NCBI GenBank assembly: GCA_002973635.1
Contig: CP027224.1
Location: 2,800,501 to 2,864,500 of the forward strand
DNA: 64,000 nt
Reading direction: 5' to 3'
Source: Lysinibacillus sp. B2A1
GTDB lineage: Bacteria; Bacillota; Bacilli; Bacillales_A; Planococcaceae
Part shown: one piece after another, positions 8,350 through 17,498 of the stretch
How positions within the stretch are numbered: the first letter of the stretch is position 1
How the letters are laid out: the number at the start of each line of letters is the position of its first letter
Translations under genes and position numbers: made by a program
Notes under the pieces: generated by a model
What the model saw: only the letters and a program-made list of their open reading frames with translations
The model's database searches: none
What the model was told of the DNA's origin: nothing

Positions 8350-8767
8350 GAAAGGCTATACATTGTTGGAAGCTTTATTTCAATTAGTCGCGTTTGTACT
8401 TGTTGCGCAGCTTATTGTGTTAATTATGCTTTGGTATGGCGAGATGAAAACGACGGTATTGTCTGATGAACAATCAAAGTGGGAGCTATTTGTGTACGAT
8501 TTAAATAGTTATTTTGAAAATATTACCTATTTTACGATTCGACAGAACCAAAAGAGAATAACCTTTGAATCAGCGAATACGATTCATAATATTGACTGCT
8601 ATAATAATTTAATTCGTGATCAAGTAAACGGAGGGCATGTACCGATGTTAATTGGTATTAACAAATGCCAATTTCAATATGAAAATAATAGGGTCACTGT
8701 AGCTATTGAATTTCCAAGTGGTATCCAAAAGGAGCGAACCTTCTATGTACCAATTATTGAAAAATGA
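8342..8767 (+). CDS. comGF: Competence protein ComGF
   Basis: ATG 8342 overlaps comGE and follows AGGTG; a GTG at 8333 is the alternative. The prepilin-like start is MNEKGYTLLEALFQLVAFVL, and the C-terminal part contains the ComGF pattern IRDQVNGGHVPMLIGINKCQFQ... with a beta-rich end. 141 aa. It is a minor component of the competence pseudopilus. It sits fourth in the comG gene order and overlaps comGG. Confidence 0.85.
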   Translation: MNEKGYTLLEALFQLVAFVLVAQLIVLIMLWYGEMKTTVLSDEQSKWELFVYDLNSYFENITYFTIRQNQKRITFESANTIHNIDCYNNLIRDQVNGGHVPMLIGINKCQFQYENNRVTVAIEFPSGIQKERTFYVPIIEK

Positions 8768-8945
8768 CAGAGGGGCTATTTTTTTAATCGCAATTGCATT
8801 ATTATTTTTTGTAACTACTTTTGTTCTTACGTATTGTACGTCTTATGAAATTCAGTATCGAACATATGATTCGCTTGAAATAATGAATGTTCGCGCTACG
8901 ATAAATTTATTAGGACAAATTTTGTCAGACAGTGTAGAATCGTAG
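8745..8945 (+). CDS. comGG: ComGG-like small pseudopilin, 66 aa
   Basis: ATG 8745 follows AAAGGAGCG and lies within the end of comGF. The peptide has a short N terminus (MYQLLKNDRGAIF) and one hydrophobic helix (IFLIAIALLFFVTTFVLTY). It lacks the Gly-Phe-Thr type prepilin motif, as ComGG does in Bacillus. At 66 aa it is clearly shorter than the roughly 125 aa of B. subtilis ComGG. It is assigned by position as the last gene of the operon. aroK follows 19 bases later without a terminator. Confidence 0.6.
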   Translation: MYQLLKNDRGAIFLIAIALLFFVTTFVLTYCTSYEIQYRTYDSLEIMNVRATINLLGQILSDSVES

Positions 8946-8964
8946 TTATAAGAAGGTGATTCGA

Positions 8965-9480
8965 ATGCGAAAAATATATTTAGTTGGCTTTATGGGCTGC
9001 GGGAAAAGTGCGTTAGGAAGACGTTTAAGCTATTTGTTAAAGATGCCCTATTATGATATGGATCATGAAATTGTGAGACAGCAGGGTATGACAATTCCTC
9101 AGATTTTTGAAAAATACGGAGAGGCACGGTTTCGGGAAATAGAAACAGAATTTTTGGAAAATTTCCGTGATGAAGCCTGTATTATTTCAACTGGTGGTGG
9201 CGTTGCCGTCAATGCTGAAAACAGGAAAATAATGAGACGCAGTGGACTTGTGTTTTTTTTAGATGCGACATTCGAAGATATTTATAAACGAATACAGCAT
9301 GATCAAAACCGACCGATTGTGCAAAGCTCGACGAAAGAAGAGCTAGAGAAGCTGTATCATTACAGAAGGAAATTTTACCGTGATGCAGGACATATTCAAG
9401 TGTTAACAGAGGGCAGAACCATCCGCCAAATTCTTGAGTATTTAGTATTCCAAGTTAAAAGGCTAAAAGGCGAACGATGA
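8965..9480 (+). CDS. aroK: Shikimate kinase
   Basis: ATG 8965 has AGAAGG at good distance. The enzyme phosphorylates shikimate with ATP, a late step toward chorismate. Visible marks are the Walker A loop GFMGCGKS (residues 8-15), the Mg/shikimate-binding DMDHEI, the FREIE Arg, the glycine-rich STGGGV and the LID-region RPIV. The length of 171 aa is normal. Placement just after comGG and before the glycine-cleavage operon is the same as in many Bacillaceae. A hairpin terminator follows. Confidence 0.92.
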   Translation: MRKIYLVGFMGCGKSALGRRLSYLLKMPYYDMDHEIVRQQGMTIPQIFEKYGEARFREIETEFLENFRDEACIISTGGGVAVNAENRKIMRRSGLVFFLDATFEDIYKRIQHDQNRPIVQSSTKEELEKLYHYRRKFYRDAGHIQVLTEGRTIRQILEYLVFQVKRLKGER

Positions 9481-9489
9481 TATATAAAA

Positions 9490-9518
9490 ATAACGAAAAC
9501 GTTCGTTATTTATTATAA
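9490..9518 (+). terminator. Hairpin after aroK
   Basis: AATAACGAA and TTCGTTATT form a 9-bp stem with an AACG loop, followed by an AT-rich tail with only a weak T run. It probably ends the comG-aroK transcript. Confidence 0.55.
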
Positions 9519-9530
9519 TTTAAAAAATGT

Positions 9531-9560
9531 TTGCCTTTTCAATATATTTAATGTTAGGAT
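9531..9560 (+). promoter_or_regulatory. Putative sigma-A promoter of the gcv operon
   Basis: TTGCCT and TAGGAT are separated by 18 bases and lie about 50-60 bases upstream of the riboswitch. Weak match, supported mainly by position. Confidence 0.4.
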
Positions 9561-9599
9561 ATAGACAAATAAGTAACTAAATGTTCATTGAATACTAAA

Positions 9600-9823
9600 T
9601 AGTACCAAGATGTATCTTGGGCGGATGATTGTGCGGGGAGAGCGCGTGTAGACGCCGCCGAAGGAGCAAGTAGCAAAGGGCTATGAATCTCTCAGGTAAA
9701 AGGACTCGTACAAGACGCAACTCTGGAGAGAGCTGTAGTATAACAATAACAGCCACCAAAGGGGAAAGCCGGCTGATTGGCATGGAAGTAATGCGAGTCA
9801 GTCTGGTGTAACTTTCAGGTGCA
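9600..9823 (+). ncRNA. Tandem glycine riboswitch (gcvT motif, two aptamers)
   Basis: Two aptamers follow each other. The first (about 9632-9738) has CGGGGAGAGC, GCCGAAGGAGCAA, ATCTCTCAGGTAAAAGGAC and CTCTGGAGAG. The second (about 9750-9835) has CCACCAAAGGGGAAAGCC and AACTTTCAGGTGCAAGGAC. These are the conserved cores of the glycine riboswitch, which turns on the glycine cleavage operon when glycine is plentiful. An overlapping terminator follows, so control is probably by transcription attenuation. gcvT starts about 110 bases downstream. Confidence 0.95.
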
Positions 9824-9868
9824 AGGACAGAGAATCCCGAAAAAGGGGTTCGTCTGTCTTTTTTTATG
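9824..9868 (+). terminator. Riboswitch expression-platform terminator
   Basis: GGACAGA pairs with TCTGTC and an inner CCC/GGGG stem, then TTTTTTT. The 5' arm overlaps the closing stem of the second glycine aptamer, as expected of a glycine-ON attenuator. Confidence 0.85.
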
Positions 9869-9977
9869 TCTTTATCTACTTGTTTAGGTATTGACAGCAA
9901 GCATGGACTGTATTTATAAAAAAGCAGACGAACTACTACCAGGTAGAATGTAACTAACAATAAGGGGGCAAAAAAGA

Positions 9978-11081
9978 ATGACGAAAGAATTAAAACGTAC
10001 ACCTCTATTTGAAGAATACGCGAAATACGGTGCTAAAACAGTTGACTTTGGTGGATGGGAATTACCAGTTCAATTCTCTTCTATTAAAGATGAGCATGAT
10101 GCAGTACGTAATCGTGCAGGTTTATTTGATGTATCTCATATGGGTGAAATTTTAGTAACTGGCCCTGAGGCACTTGCATTTTTACAAAATCTTTTATCAA
10201 ATGATATTGCGAAAATTGCTGTAGGTCAAGCGCAATACAATGCTATGTGCTATGAAGATGGTGGCGTTGTCGATGATTTATTAACTTATAAATTAGCAGA
10301 CAATCACTATTTATTATGTGTCAATGCAGCAAATATCGAAAAAGACTATGATTGGATGATGGAAAATCAACATCAATATGATGTGACAATCGACAATCAA
10401 TCAGATGCTTATGCACAAATTGCTCTACAAGGACCATTAGCAGAAGAGGTTCTTCAATCTTTAACAGCAACTGATATTAGTGCTATTAAATACTTCCGCT
10501 TCCAAGAGAATGTAGAGATTGCAGGACATAAAGCATTAGTTTCTCGTAGCGGCTATACGGGTGAAGATGGTTTTGAATTATATGGTGCTCCAGAAGATAT
10601 TAAAGCTTTATGGGGTAAAGTTTTAGAGGCTGGTCAAGACAAGGGTGTTGTTCCAGCAGGTCTAGGCTGCCGCGATACACTTCGCTTCGAAGCAGGTCTT
10701 CCACTATATGGGCAAGAGTTATCAGCAACAATTTCTCCACTTGAGGCTGGTATTGGCTTTGCTGTGAAATTAAATAAAGAGGACTTTATCGGTCATGATG
10801 CATTAGTAGCTCAGAAGGAAAAAGGTCTTCCACGCAAACTTGTAGGAATTGAAATGATTGATAAAGGGATTCCGCGTCATGGCTACAAAGTATTTAAGGA
10901 TGGCCAGGAAATCGGTGAAGTGACAACTGGTACGCAGCTTCCTTCCTCTAAACGTAATGTTGGTCACGCATTAATTGACAGCCAATTCGCAACAATCGGA
11001 ACTGAATTAGAAATCGAAATCCGTGGTAAGCACTTAAAGGTAATAACAGTTGAAACACCGTTTTACAAGCGTTCAAAATAA
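9978..11081 (+). CDS. gcvT: Glycine cleavage system T protein (aminomethyltransferase)
   Basis: ATG 9978 follows GGGGG. T protein takes the aminomethyl group from the lipoyl arm of H protein and, with tetrahydrofolate, forms methylene-THF and ammonia. The 367-aa length and motifs fit: [12 protein letters not shown] near the start, [12 protein letters not shown], the folate-site [16 protein letters not shown], and [13 protein letters not shown]. It is the first gene of gcvT-gcvPA-gcvPB, controlled by the upstream glycine riboswitch. The gcvH and lpd partners are elsewhere. Confidence 0.95.
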   Translation: MTKELKRTPLFEEYAKYGAKTVDFGGWELPVQFSSIKDEHDAVRNRAGLFDVSHMGEILVTGPEALAFLQNLLSNDIAKIAVGQAQYNAMCYEDGGVVDDLLTYKLADNHYLLCVNAANIEKDYDWMMENQHQYDVTIDNQSDAYAQIALQGPLAEEVLQSLTATDISAIKYFRFQENVEIAGHKALVSRSGYTGEDGFELYGAPEDIKALWGKVLEAGQDKGVVPAGLGCRDTLRFEAGLPLYGQELSATISPLEAGIGFAVKLNKEDFIGHDALVAQKEKGLPRKLVGIEMIDKGIPRHGYKVFKDGQEIGEVTTGTQLPSSKRNVGHALIDSQFATIGTELEIEIRGKHLKVITVETPFYKRSK

Positions 11082-11106
11082 TAGTTGAAAAGAGGGACCT
11101 ACATTT

Positions 11107-12453
11107 ATGAAACATCGTTATTTACCAATGACGGAGCAAGATCAAAAAGAAATGTTAGACGTAATCGGTGTATCCTCAGTTGATGAGTTATTCGAGGATA
11201 TTCCTGAGAAAGTCCGTTTTAAAGGCCTTTATGACATTAAAGAAGCAAAATCAGAATCTGCTTTATTAAAAGAATTAACAGCACTAGCTGCCAAAAATAA
11301 GGACACAAATGCCAATGTATCGTTTTTAGGTGCTGGCGTTTATAACCACTATAAACCAGTGATCGTGGACCATGTCATTTCTCGTTCCGAATTCTATACA
11401 GCTTATACACCATACCAACCAGAGATTTCACAAGGGGAGCTACAAGCCATTTTCGAATTCCAAACGATGATTGCAGAGCTTACTGGTATGGATCTTGCAA
11501 ACTCTTCTATGTACGATGGTGGTACGGCATTAGCAGAGGCAGGTATGCTAGCTGCTGGTCATACACGTCGTAAGAAAATTTTAGTTTCTGAAACAGTGCA
11601 CCCAGAATACCGCGATGTTGTGGCTACATATGCCTATGGTCAATCCATTGAAATCGTGACAATTCCACAAAAAGATGGTGTAACAGATGTTGATGCATTA
11701 AAAGCGTTAATTGATGACGACACGGCAGCAGTTATTGCTCAATATCCAAACTTCTTTGGTCAAGTGGAGGACATTCAAGTGATTGGAGATATTGCACATG
11801 AAGCGAAGAGCTTATTCGTTGTGTCTTCTAACCCGCTTGCATTAGGTATTTTAACACCTCCTGGTAAGCTAGGAGCTGATATTTGTGTAGGTGATGCACA
11901 AGTTTTCGGAATTTCTGAAGCATACGGTGGTCCACACTGCGGTTTCTTTGCAGTAACAAATAAATTAATGCGTAAGGTTCCAGGTCGTCTGATTGGTGAA
12001 ACAGTGGATGGCGAAGGTCGTCGTGGCTATGTATTAACACTACAAGCGCGTGAACAGCATATCCGTCGTGATAAAGCAACATCTAATATTTGTTCAAACC
12101 AAGCACTTCTTGCACTTGCAGCTTCTGTAGCAATGACAGCTCTAGGTAAACAAGGTATTCGCGAAATGGCTACACAAAATATTGCGAAAACACGTTATGC
12201 GAAAAATGCCTTTGAAGCAGCAGGCTTTACAGTAGCATTCCAAGGTGCACACTTTAACGAAATCGTTGTAAAAACGAATAATTGTGTGAAAGAAATCAAT
12301 AAAGGCTTAATCGAAAAGGGTATAATCGGTGGATATCCTTTAGGTCAAAATTATGACTCTCTTAAACATCATGTGCTAATTGCAGTTACTGAATTACGCA
12401 CAAAAGAAGAAATTGATGCACTTGTTGCAGAAATGGGGGCTCTTAATGCATAA
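11107..12453 (+). CDS. gcvPA: Glycine dehydrogenase (decarboxylating) subunit 1
   Basis: Starts 25 bases after gcvT with an AGAGGGA ribosome site. P protein decarboxylates glycine on PLP. In Firmicutes it is split in two, and this is the alpha/N-terminal half, which shapes the dimer but lacks the PLP lysine. Recognised by [37 protein letters not shown] and the glycine-rich [13 protein letters not shown]. 448 aa, normal. The end overlaps the next gene by 8 bases. Confidence 0.95.
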   Translation: MKHRYLPMTEQDQKEMLDVIGVSSVDELFEDIPEKVRFKGLYDIKEAKSESALLKELTALAAKNKDTNANVSFLGAGVYNHYKPVIVDHVISRSEFYTAYTPYQPEISQGELQAIFEFQTMIAELTGMDLANSSMYDGGTALAEAGMLAAGHTRRKKILVSETVHPEYRDVVATYAYGQSIEIVTIPQKDGVTDVDALKALIDDDTAAVIAQYPNFFGQVEDIQVIGDIAHEAKSLFVVSSNPLALGILTPPGKLGADICVGDAQVFGISEAYGGPHCGFFAVTNKLMRKVPGRLIGETVDGEGRRGYVLTLQAREQHIRRDKATSNICSNQALLALAASVAMTALGKQGIREMATQNIAKTRYAKNAFEAAGFTVAFQGAHFNEIVVKTNNCVKEINKGLIEKGIIGGYPLGQNYDSLKHHVLIAVTELRTKEEIDALVAEMGALNA

Positions 12454-13909
12454 CGAAAATCAATCACTCATTTTTGAAATTTCAAAAGAAGGTCGCGTTG
12501 GCTATAGCTTAGAAGCACTGGATGTACCTGAGGTTGACCTAGCAGATTTATTACCTGCAAACCTAGTACGTGCTGAGGCTGCAGAATTACCTGAAGTGTC
12601 TGAGCTTGATATTATGCGACATTACACGGCGCTTTCTCGTCGAAACCATGGGGTAGACTCTGGCTTCTATCCACTGGGCTCATGTACGATGAAATATAAT
12701 CCAAAAATTAACGAAGCGGTTGCACGTCTTTCAGGCTTTGCCAATGTTCACCCATTACAGGATGAATCAACAGCACAAGGGGCGATGGAGCTTCTCTATG
12801 ATCTTCAGACTTCTTTAGTAGAAATTACAGGAATGGACGAAGTAACATTACAGCCAGCAGCAGGCGCACATGGTGAATGGACAGCGTTAATGATGATTCG
12901 TGCGTTCCATGAGGCAAATGGTGAGGGTCATCGTAATAAAGTGATTGTTCCTGACTCAGCTCATGGAACAAACCCAGCATCAGCAACTGTTGCAGGCTTT
13001 GAAACAATCACTGTTAAATCAGATGAAAATGGCTTAGTTGATATTGAAGACCTTCGCAAAGTAGTAGGTTCTGACACAGCTGCCTTAATGCTAACAAACC
13101 CTAATACACTAGGTCTATTTGAAGAGAACATCATCGAAATGGCAGAGCTTATCCACTCTGTAGGTGGTAAAGTGTACTATGACGGAGCGAACCTAAATGC
13201 CGTTATGAGTAAAGCACGTCCTGGCGATATGGGCTTCGACTGCGTGCATTTAAATCTGCACAAAACATTTACAGGTCCACACGGTGGTGGTGGTCCAGGT
13301 TCAGGTCCAGTAGGCGTAAAAGCGGATTTAATTCCATTCCTACCAAAGCCGGTACTAGTGAGAACAGAAGATGGAACATTCCACTTCGATTACGATCGTC
13401 CACAATCAATCGGACGTGTGAAACCTTACTATGGTAACTTTGGTATCAACGTACGTGCGTATACTTACATTCGAACAATGGGTCCAGATGGCTTAAAAGC
13501 TGTTACAGAATATGCTGTATTAAATGCAAACTACATGATGCGTCGCTTAGAGCCATTCTATGAGTTGCCATATAACCGTCATTGTAAACACGAATTTGTC
13601 TTATCAGGTCGTCGTCAAAAGAAACTTGGCGTTCGTACGTTAGATATCGCAAAACGTCTGTTAGACTTTGGCTACCATCCACCAACAACTTACTTCCCAT
13701 TAAATGTGGAAGAGGCGTTAATGATTGAGCCAACAGAAACAGAATCAAAAGAAACACTAGATGCATTCTGCGATGTGATGATTCAAATTGCCAAAGAAGC
13801 AGAAGAAAATCCATCCATCGTTCAAGAAGCACCACATACAACAGTCGTATCTCGTTTAGACGAAACACGCGCTGCTCGTACACCAGTGCTTCGTTATCAA
13901 AAAGCATAG
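12446..13909 (+). CDS. gcvPB: Glycine dehydrogenase (decarboxylating) subunit 2
   Basis: The ATG at 12446 overlaps the gcvPA stop and has GGGGG at good distance, so I prefer it to any upstream start. 487 aa. This half carries the PLP lysine: [16 protein letters not shown], Lys at about residue 273. Other marks are [21 protein letters not shown] and [17 protein letters not shown]. Together with gcvPA it forms the P protein, feeding one-carbon units from glycine to folate. A strong terminator follows the stop. The conserved neighbour yqhL has been moved 25 kb away by insertions. Confidence 0.95.
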   Translation: MHNENQSLIFEISKEGRVGYSLEALDVPEVDLADLLPANLVRAEAAELPEVSELDIMRHYTALSRRNHGVDSGFYPLGSCTMKYNPKINEAVARLSGFANVHPLQDESTAQGAMELLYDLQTSLVEITGMDEVTLQPAAGAHGEWTALMMIRAFHEANGEGHRNKVIVPDSAHGTNPASATVAGFETITVKSDENGLVDIEDLRKVVGSDTAALMLTNPNTLGLFEENIIEMAELIHSVGGKVYYDGANLNAVMSKARPGDMGFDCVHLNLHKTFTGPHGGGGPGSGPVGVKADLIPFLPKPVLVRTEDGTFHFDYDRPQSIGRVKPYYGNFGINVRAYTYIRTMGPDGLKAVTEYAVLNANYMMRRLEPFYELPYNRHCKHEFVLSGRRQKKLGVRTLDIAKRLLDFGYHPPTTYFPLNVEEALMIEPTETESKETLDAFCDVMIQIAKEAEENPSIVQEAPHTTVVSRLDETRAARTPVLRYQKA

Positions 13910-13915
13910 AACTAC

Positions 13916-13956
13916 AAGCGTCCAATCAGTATTCGTACTGATTGGACGCTTTTCTT
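13916..13956. terminator. Strong terminator of the gcv operon
   Basis: A 16-bp perfect stem (AAGCGTCCAATCAGTA / TACTGATTGGACGCTT) with a TTCG loop, followed by TTCTT. It marks the right end of conserved backbone before the prophage relic. Confidence 0.9.
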
Positions 13957-14294
13957 ATGGTTTCTGGTGGAGAACAGCTAGAGTGATGGATAGTATTAGT
14001 AAAGTGGTGGATTGAAGAAAGTGACGGATAAAAAGAGGCAGAGCAACATACTCAATAACGATATGTATATTTTTTACCGCTGAAAGATTAGAAAAGAGGG
14101 CATCACCATTCGAAGCGCACGACATCGCCTCGTCGGGAGGATGGTGCGACGATGATATAGTTCAGCTTGTAAGATAGGAAATTACAAGGTATTTGCCAAA
14201 ATGCTCGGATTATCAGGGCAAAATTAATTCTCGTTCAGGAACAAGCCAACAATACCCTTCCTTAAAAAGCACCAGTATAGGTCAGGTAGATTGA
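13957..14294. other. Non-coding or decayed DNA before the prophage relic
   Basis: No gene is supported. A GC-richer patch near 14100-14155 can form a partial hairpin (CACCAT/ATGGTG), and the rest has stops in all frames. Probably remnant phage DNA, since the capsid-gene fragment starts directly after it. Confidence 0.35.
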
Positions 14295-15282
14295 CTTTTT
14301 GGAATCAATTGTCGCCATCAGATGTATCCCTATGTAGAGGGGATGCCACGTATGGCACGCCCACAGGATGCCGAGGAAAATCAACGTATCTACAAGGAAG
14401 CACAAAGGCAGCGTCTATTGGAGCGGGAAATTCGTCAAGCACAGCGAGCACTTGCTGTGCTAGAGGTGCTTGGTGATGAGGAAATGGTCACTAACGCGAA
14501 AACCAAAGTACGTGAGAAACAGGCAAGGCTACAGGCATTTGTGGTGCAAACAAAGAGGAAGCCTAAAAACCAGCCTACAAGTAGCCATGTATCTGTGCCA
14601 GCTAATACTAGCAAGGTACAGGAGCAGCAACAGGAGCCAGTAGAGCAAGCAACACAGCAGTTTGATAATGCACATAGCCATGTGTTCCCAACAGCAATAA
14701 TTGATCCAATTGTGGATGAACATATTCTGGATAAGGCAACAGAGGGCAAAAATAGATTATCTAATAGACTGAAAAAGAAGCTTAATTTTGCTTATGCTGA
14801 GGTCAATATTTCGAGCATTGCACAGAAGGACTTTTATGCCCATAGTCAAATTAATGAAGCCGATAAGTTCCCTGAAGCAAAAGACTTTTCGATTCAAGTG
14901 CCAGCTGTAATCGAGTAATTTATCAGTTTAATGAGAAATGCCCAAATATCACTATTAAAGTACTTCATAGTAATCGTATTAATGTAACAGATAGTGAGCT
15001 TAAAGAGAGACTGAAGGAACTCAAGCATCAAGCTCTTGATGAGCCTAAAAATTTAAAGCATACTAATGAAAATAATCTTGGTTCGCAAGCTACTGAGAAT
15101 ACGGGAAAATTTGATCCTTTAAGTAACCCGAAAATAGCAAAAGAAATTGAATCTAATGAAGAGAAGAAGGGCCTACACCAGAACAACTTTTTGAAAAGTA
15201 TGGTTCGTGGGAGGAAGTTATTTATGGTAGCGTAAGAACAAGTCCGGCAATGGATGTGCTGACGGGATTATACAAACAATAG
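14295..15282 (+). pseudogene. Decayed phage minor capsid (MuF-like) protein with deaminase-like toxin tail
   Basis: After an in-frame TGA the frame reads LFGINCRHQMYPYVEG, the Cys-Arg-His block near the end of phage minor capsid proteins (Phage_min_cap2), then the coiled coil EENQRIYKEAQRQRLLER. A linker leads to FAYAEVNISSIAQKDFYAHS, which resembles the N-terminal half of the deaminase-fold toxins often attached to MuF proteins. The frame stops at TAA 14916. One base over it continues as IYQFNEKCPNITIKVLHSNR, and a second shift near 15165-15172 is needed for PTPEQLFEKYGSWEEVI and the final TAG. The Cys-pair segment expected between the two halves is absent, so this is a dead toxin. The family call is from memory of such proteins. 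Confidence 0.65.
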
Positions 15283-15296
15283 GAGGATATAAATTA

Positions 15297-15635
15297 ATGT
15301 TTAAGGAGAAGCATCATCAACATACTGAGTGGTTCTTAAATGGAGATTTAAAATTACGACAACAAGATCTTGGAGATGGAAGAGTAGGTATTTGGGTTGC
15401 AATCTATAAATTCAATGTTTGTTTTACAATGGTCATGTATGATTTTATCGAGTGGTGTCGGGGGTTAGATATAAATATAGAGGTTGATAGTAATTGGAAT
15501 AACCATCGAGGCTTTGTGATAGAAAGTAAGGATCAGGTGTTGGTGAGGTCAGAAATAAAAAACTTCATAGATATAAACCAACTAAAGCCTAGTGAAGATG
15601 ATGAGAAATTTTCTGATGATGAGTGGTATTCATAA
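15297..15635 (+). CDS. Probable immunity protein, 112 aa
   Basis: AGGAGG sits 10 bases before the ATG and 14 bases after the end of the decayed toxin. A small acidic cytoplasmic protein (ends DDEKFSDDEWYS) with many Trp, Tyr and Phe (WFLNGDLKLRQQDLGDG, YDFIEWCRG). No known Imm family recognised; immunity is inferred from its place directly after a toxin tail. The gene is intact although the toxin is not, so it could act as an orphan immunity gene against related strains. Confidence 0.55.
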   Translation: MFKEKHHQHTEWFLNGDLKLRQQDLGDGRVGIWVAIYKFNVCFTMVMYDFIEWCRGLDINIEVDSNWNNHRGFVIESKDQVLVRSEIKNFIDINQLKPSEDDEKFSDDEWYS

Positions 15636-15817
15636 TAAAATGTAAAACATTTTCCTTGAGAAGGTGATGGAATAAGACTACCCCAGTGCTGATGAACTTA
15701 TCATTCAACCAATAACTTATATAACCCGTATTACTACAACAATTTCTAAATTGATAAAAAGTATCTAGTAGTAGAAGTGACAAGGCTTTCGAAAAAAATG
15801 TACAGGAGGTAGCTGCA

Positions 15818-16507
15818 ATGGTCTGGAGTTATGAAGAGTATGAAGAATATATTTATGAGGATTATAGTGAATCTATAGACAAAGAAAAAATGAGTAGGTG
15901 TGAGGCTTTAGCGAGAATGTCTGAAGGATACTATGCGATGGAAAGAGAAAGTGAAACCGATAAAGCCATAATTGCGGTAATGTTTTCAGAAATCGTGATT
16001 ACTCATCTAAAAGTTTTAAATACTTATAAAAATTATATGGAAAACATGCTAAAGGAATTGGATTTTCGAATAGTTCGTCAAGAAAATCGTTTAACGGAGG
16101 AGCAATGTCAGGAACTGATGGCTCGAAAAGAGCGTGTGTTACCCAAATTGCAAGCAATGCCGTTAACTTATTACTCAAGAGTGTGTTGGTACTATGATGA
16201 AATAACAGAGGAAGTCCAAAAGTTTATCCAGCAGCTACCAATAGAGCAGCATCCAGCCATTGTATCAGCTGTATTGCAGCGATTCCAGCGAGACTGTAAC
16301 AATACCAATAGTGAAAAATTTATGATGTATACTGCTTTAGCTGGGCAGCTATGGGAGCGAGGCTGGACAGCAGTAGAGGGTGTTGAAGCGGTGAAGCAGC
16401 AGCTACAAGCATTTGACCCAACCCAAGTAGCACAGGAGCAACTGACAGAGGAAGAACAGAAACAACTAGCTGTCCGTATTCAGCAAATTTTAGCGAAATT
16501 ACCCTAA
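15818..16507 (+). CDS. Helical cytoplasmic protein, 229 aa, possibly immunity-related
   Basis: A strong CAGGAGGT precedes the ATG. The protein is highly acidic at the start (MVWSYEEYEEYIYEDYSES) and then almost all helix: residues 70-120 (coiled-coil-like, RIVRQENRLTEEQCQELMARK) and 195-229 (QEQLTEEEQKQLAVRIQQ). No signal peptide, membrane segment or known motif. It sits between the orphan immunity gene and a phage scaffold fragment, so it may be a second immunity protein or phage cargo. Function unknown. Confidence 0.55.
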   Translation: MVWSYEEYEEYIYEDYSESIDKEKMSRCEALARMSEGYYAMERESETDKAIIAVMFSEIVITHLKVLNTYKNYMENMLKELDFRIVRQENRLTEEQCQELMARKERVLPKLQAMPLTYYSRVCWYYDEITEEVQKFIQQLPIEQHPAIVSAVLQRFQRDCNNTNSEKFMMYTALAGQLWERGWTAVEGVEAVKQQLQAFDPTQVAQEQLTEEEQKQLAVRIQQILAKLP

Positions 16508-16803
16508 AGAGGCGTAGAGGATGCTAAAAAGCTACTGACTTAGGAAGAAAAGAAATAATATGTTCTTTAAAACCATACAAGCAGCTTTTAAAAGATTTGG
16601 ATGATAAAGACATAGTTATTAAAAGACAAGGTGAGTACATCATGAAGCTTGAAGAACATAACAAGATCATGACAACAACAGGAGCCCTTCTATTTTGGAT
16701 AGGCTTTTTATTTTCGTCTTTTTAATGCACAGCTTGTAGACGTTAAACAATAAAACGTCCTTACTCTATCGTGCCGTTGCATGTTAAACAAGTAGAAGGA
16801 CAT
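16508..16803. other. Gap with remnants only
   Basis: No full gene. A 27-codon frame starting at the ATG near 16641 (MKLEEHNKIMTTTGALLFWI) has GGTGA upstream and one short hydrophobic segment, like a tiny phage membrane peptide or a truncated one. The AGCC/GGCT repeat within it, followed by TTTTTATTTT, looks like a terminator. Confidence 0.3.
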
Positions 16804-16905
16804 ATGACAAAGGAGCAATTAAAGGCATTAGGATTCACAGAGGGACAGGCTCAGCAGGTCATGGATGGCTATGGGGTGATGATTCCTAAAAGTCGCTTGG
16901 ATGAA
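16804..16905 (+). pseudogene. N-terminal fragment of phage scaffold protein (GP20 type)
   Basis: From ATG 16804 (AAGGA upstream) 34 codons read MTKEQLKALGFTEGQAQQVM through VMIPKSRLDE. This is the typical first segment of the phage minor structural/scaffold protein GP20, which normally follows the minor capsid gene. After Glu the frame runs into sequence that is antisense to another gene (yeiB fragment), so the remaining scaffold gene is lost. It supports the view that 13.9-16.9 kb is a prophage morphogenesis relic. Confidence 0.65.
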
Positions 16906-16917
16906 AGAATCAAGCAT

Positions 16918-17151
16918 CACAAACTTACCATCGACAAACATAGCAAGCATCACCTTGACTAAATAATCTGCTTGGTTCCAAAAAGATGTCCATTCATTGT
17001 TAAAGCTTGGATCTTCCTGCATGTAAACTGGGTAAAGGAACCAAATAATATTCGCAAGCATGATTCCTAGTAAGGCGAAACCTCTTAAAATATCAAGTGA
17101 CTCTATCCGCTCTTTGGCAGAAATAGGAGAAAGTTTTTCTTTCATTTCCAT
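16918..17151 (-). pseudogene. N-terminal fragment of a YeiB/DUF418 family membrane protein
   Basis: On the minus strand, after AAAGGATGG, the frame starts MEMKEKLSPISAKERIESLD followed by ILRGFALLGIMLANI, the unmistakable start of DUF418/YeiB proteins, and goes on to MFVDGKF at about 16921. There a family member would continue into its second membrane segment, but here the sequence runs into the antisense of the phage scaffold fragment. About 80 of roughly 380-400 residues remain. The break point lies between 16905 and 16921. Confidence 0.8.
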
Positions 17152-17432
17152 CCATCCTTTTGTTGTAAATTTGACGTTTCTATTTTTGACTTTAAATCCT
17201 ATTTATCAGGATTTTATAAGGAAGCAGAAATATTTAGGAATTAAGCATAAAATAAATATTAAAAAAATTCTGATTAATTGTGCTAGAAAGAAATCTATTA
17301 GAATCGCTCCAAGCATTATCAGAATTAAAGATGGTCTTGATAAAAGGACATTTAATAAAAAAACCTACTTTTTCACTATCACTAACAAAGAGAAATACCT
17401 AGTTTACTATGACTATAAGACTTAGGCAATTA
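17152..17432. other. AT-rich spacer, nothing recognised
   Basis: An open frame crosses part of it on the plus strand, but half of that frame is antisense to the yeiB fragment and it has no ribosome site. I see no gene. The promoter of the next gene begins at 17433. Confidence 0.4.
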
Positions 17433-17462
17433 TTGCTAATATGCAAAAAATATTGCTATAAT
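17433..17462 (+). promoter_or_regulatory. Sigma-A promoter of the large secreted protein
   Basis: TTGCTA and a perfect TATAAT with an 18-base spacer, 37 bases before the ATG at 17499. Confidence 0.65.
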
Positions 17463-17498
17463 GGGTGTAGATAGATACATAGTAAGAGAGGCGAGAAC

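Noticed and set aside
9595..10002. Minus-strand protein of 135 aa
   Set aside because: It lies over the tandem glycine riboswitch and gcvT start; the RNA motifs explain the sequence.
14435..14749. Minus-strand Cys-rich protein
   Set aside because: Shadow of the capsid/toxin pseudogene in the opposite strand; Cys and Ser content results from Gln/Ala codons read backward.
17060..17425. Plus-strand 121-aa protein
   Set aside because: The first third is antisense to the yeiB fragment and there is no ribosome site; the rest is AT-rich spacer.
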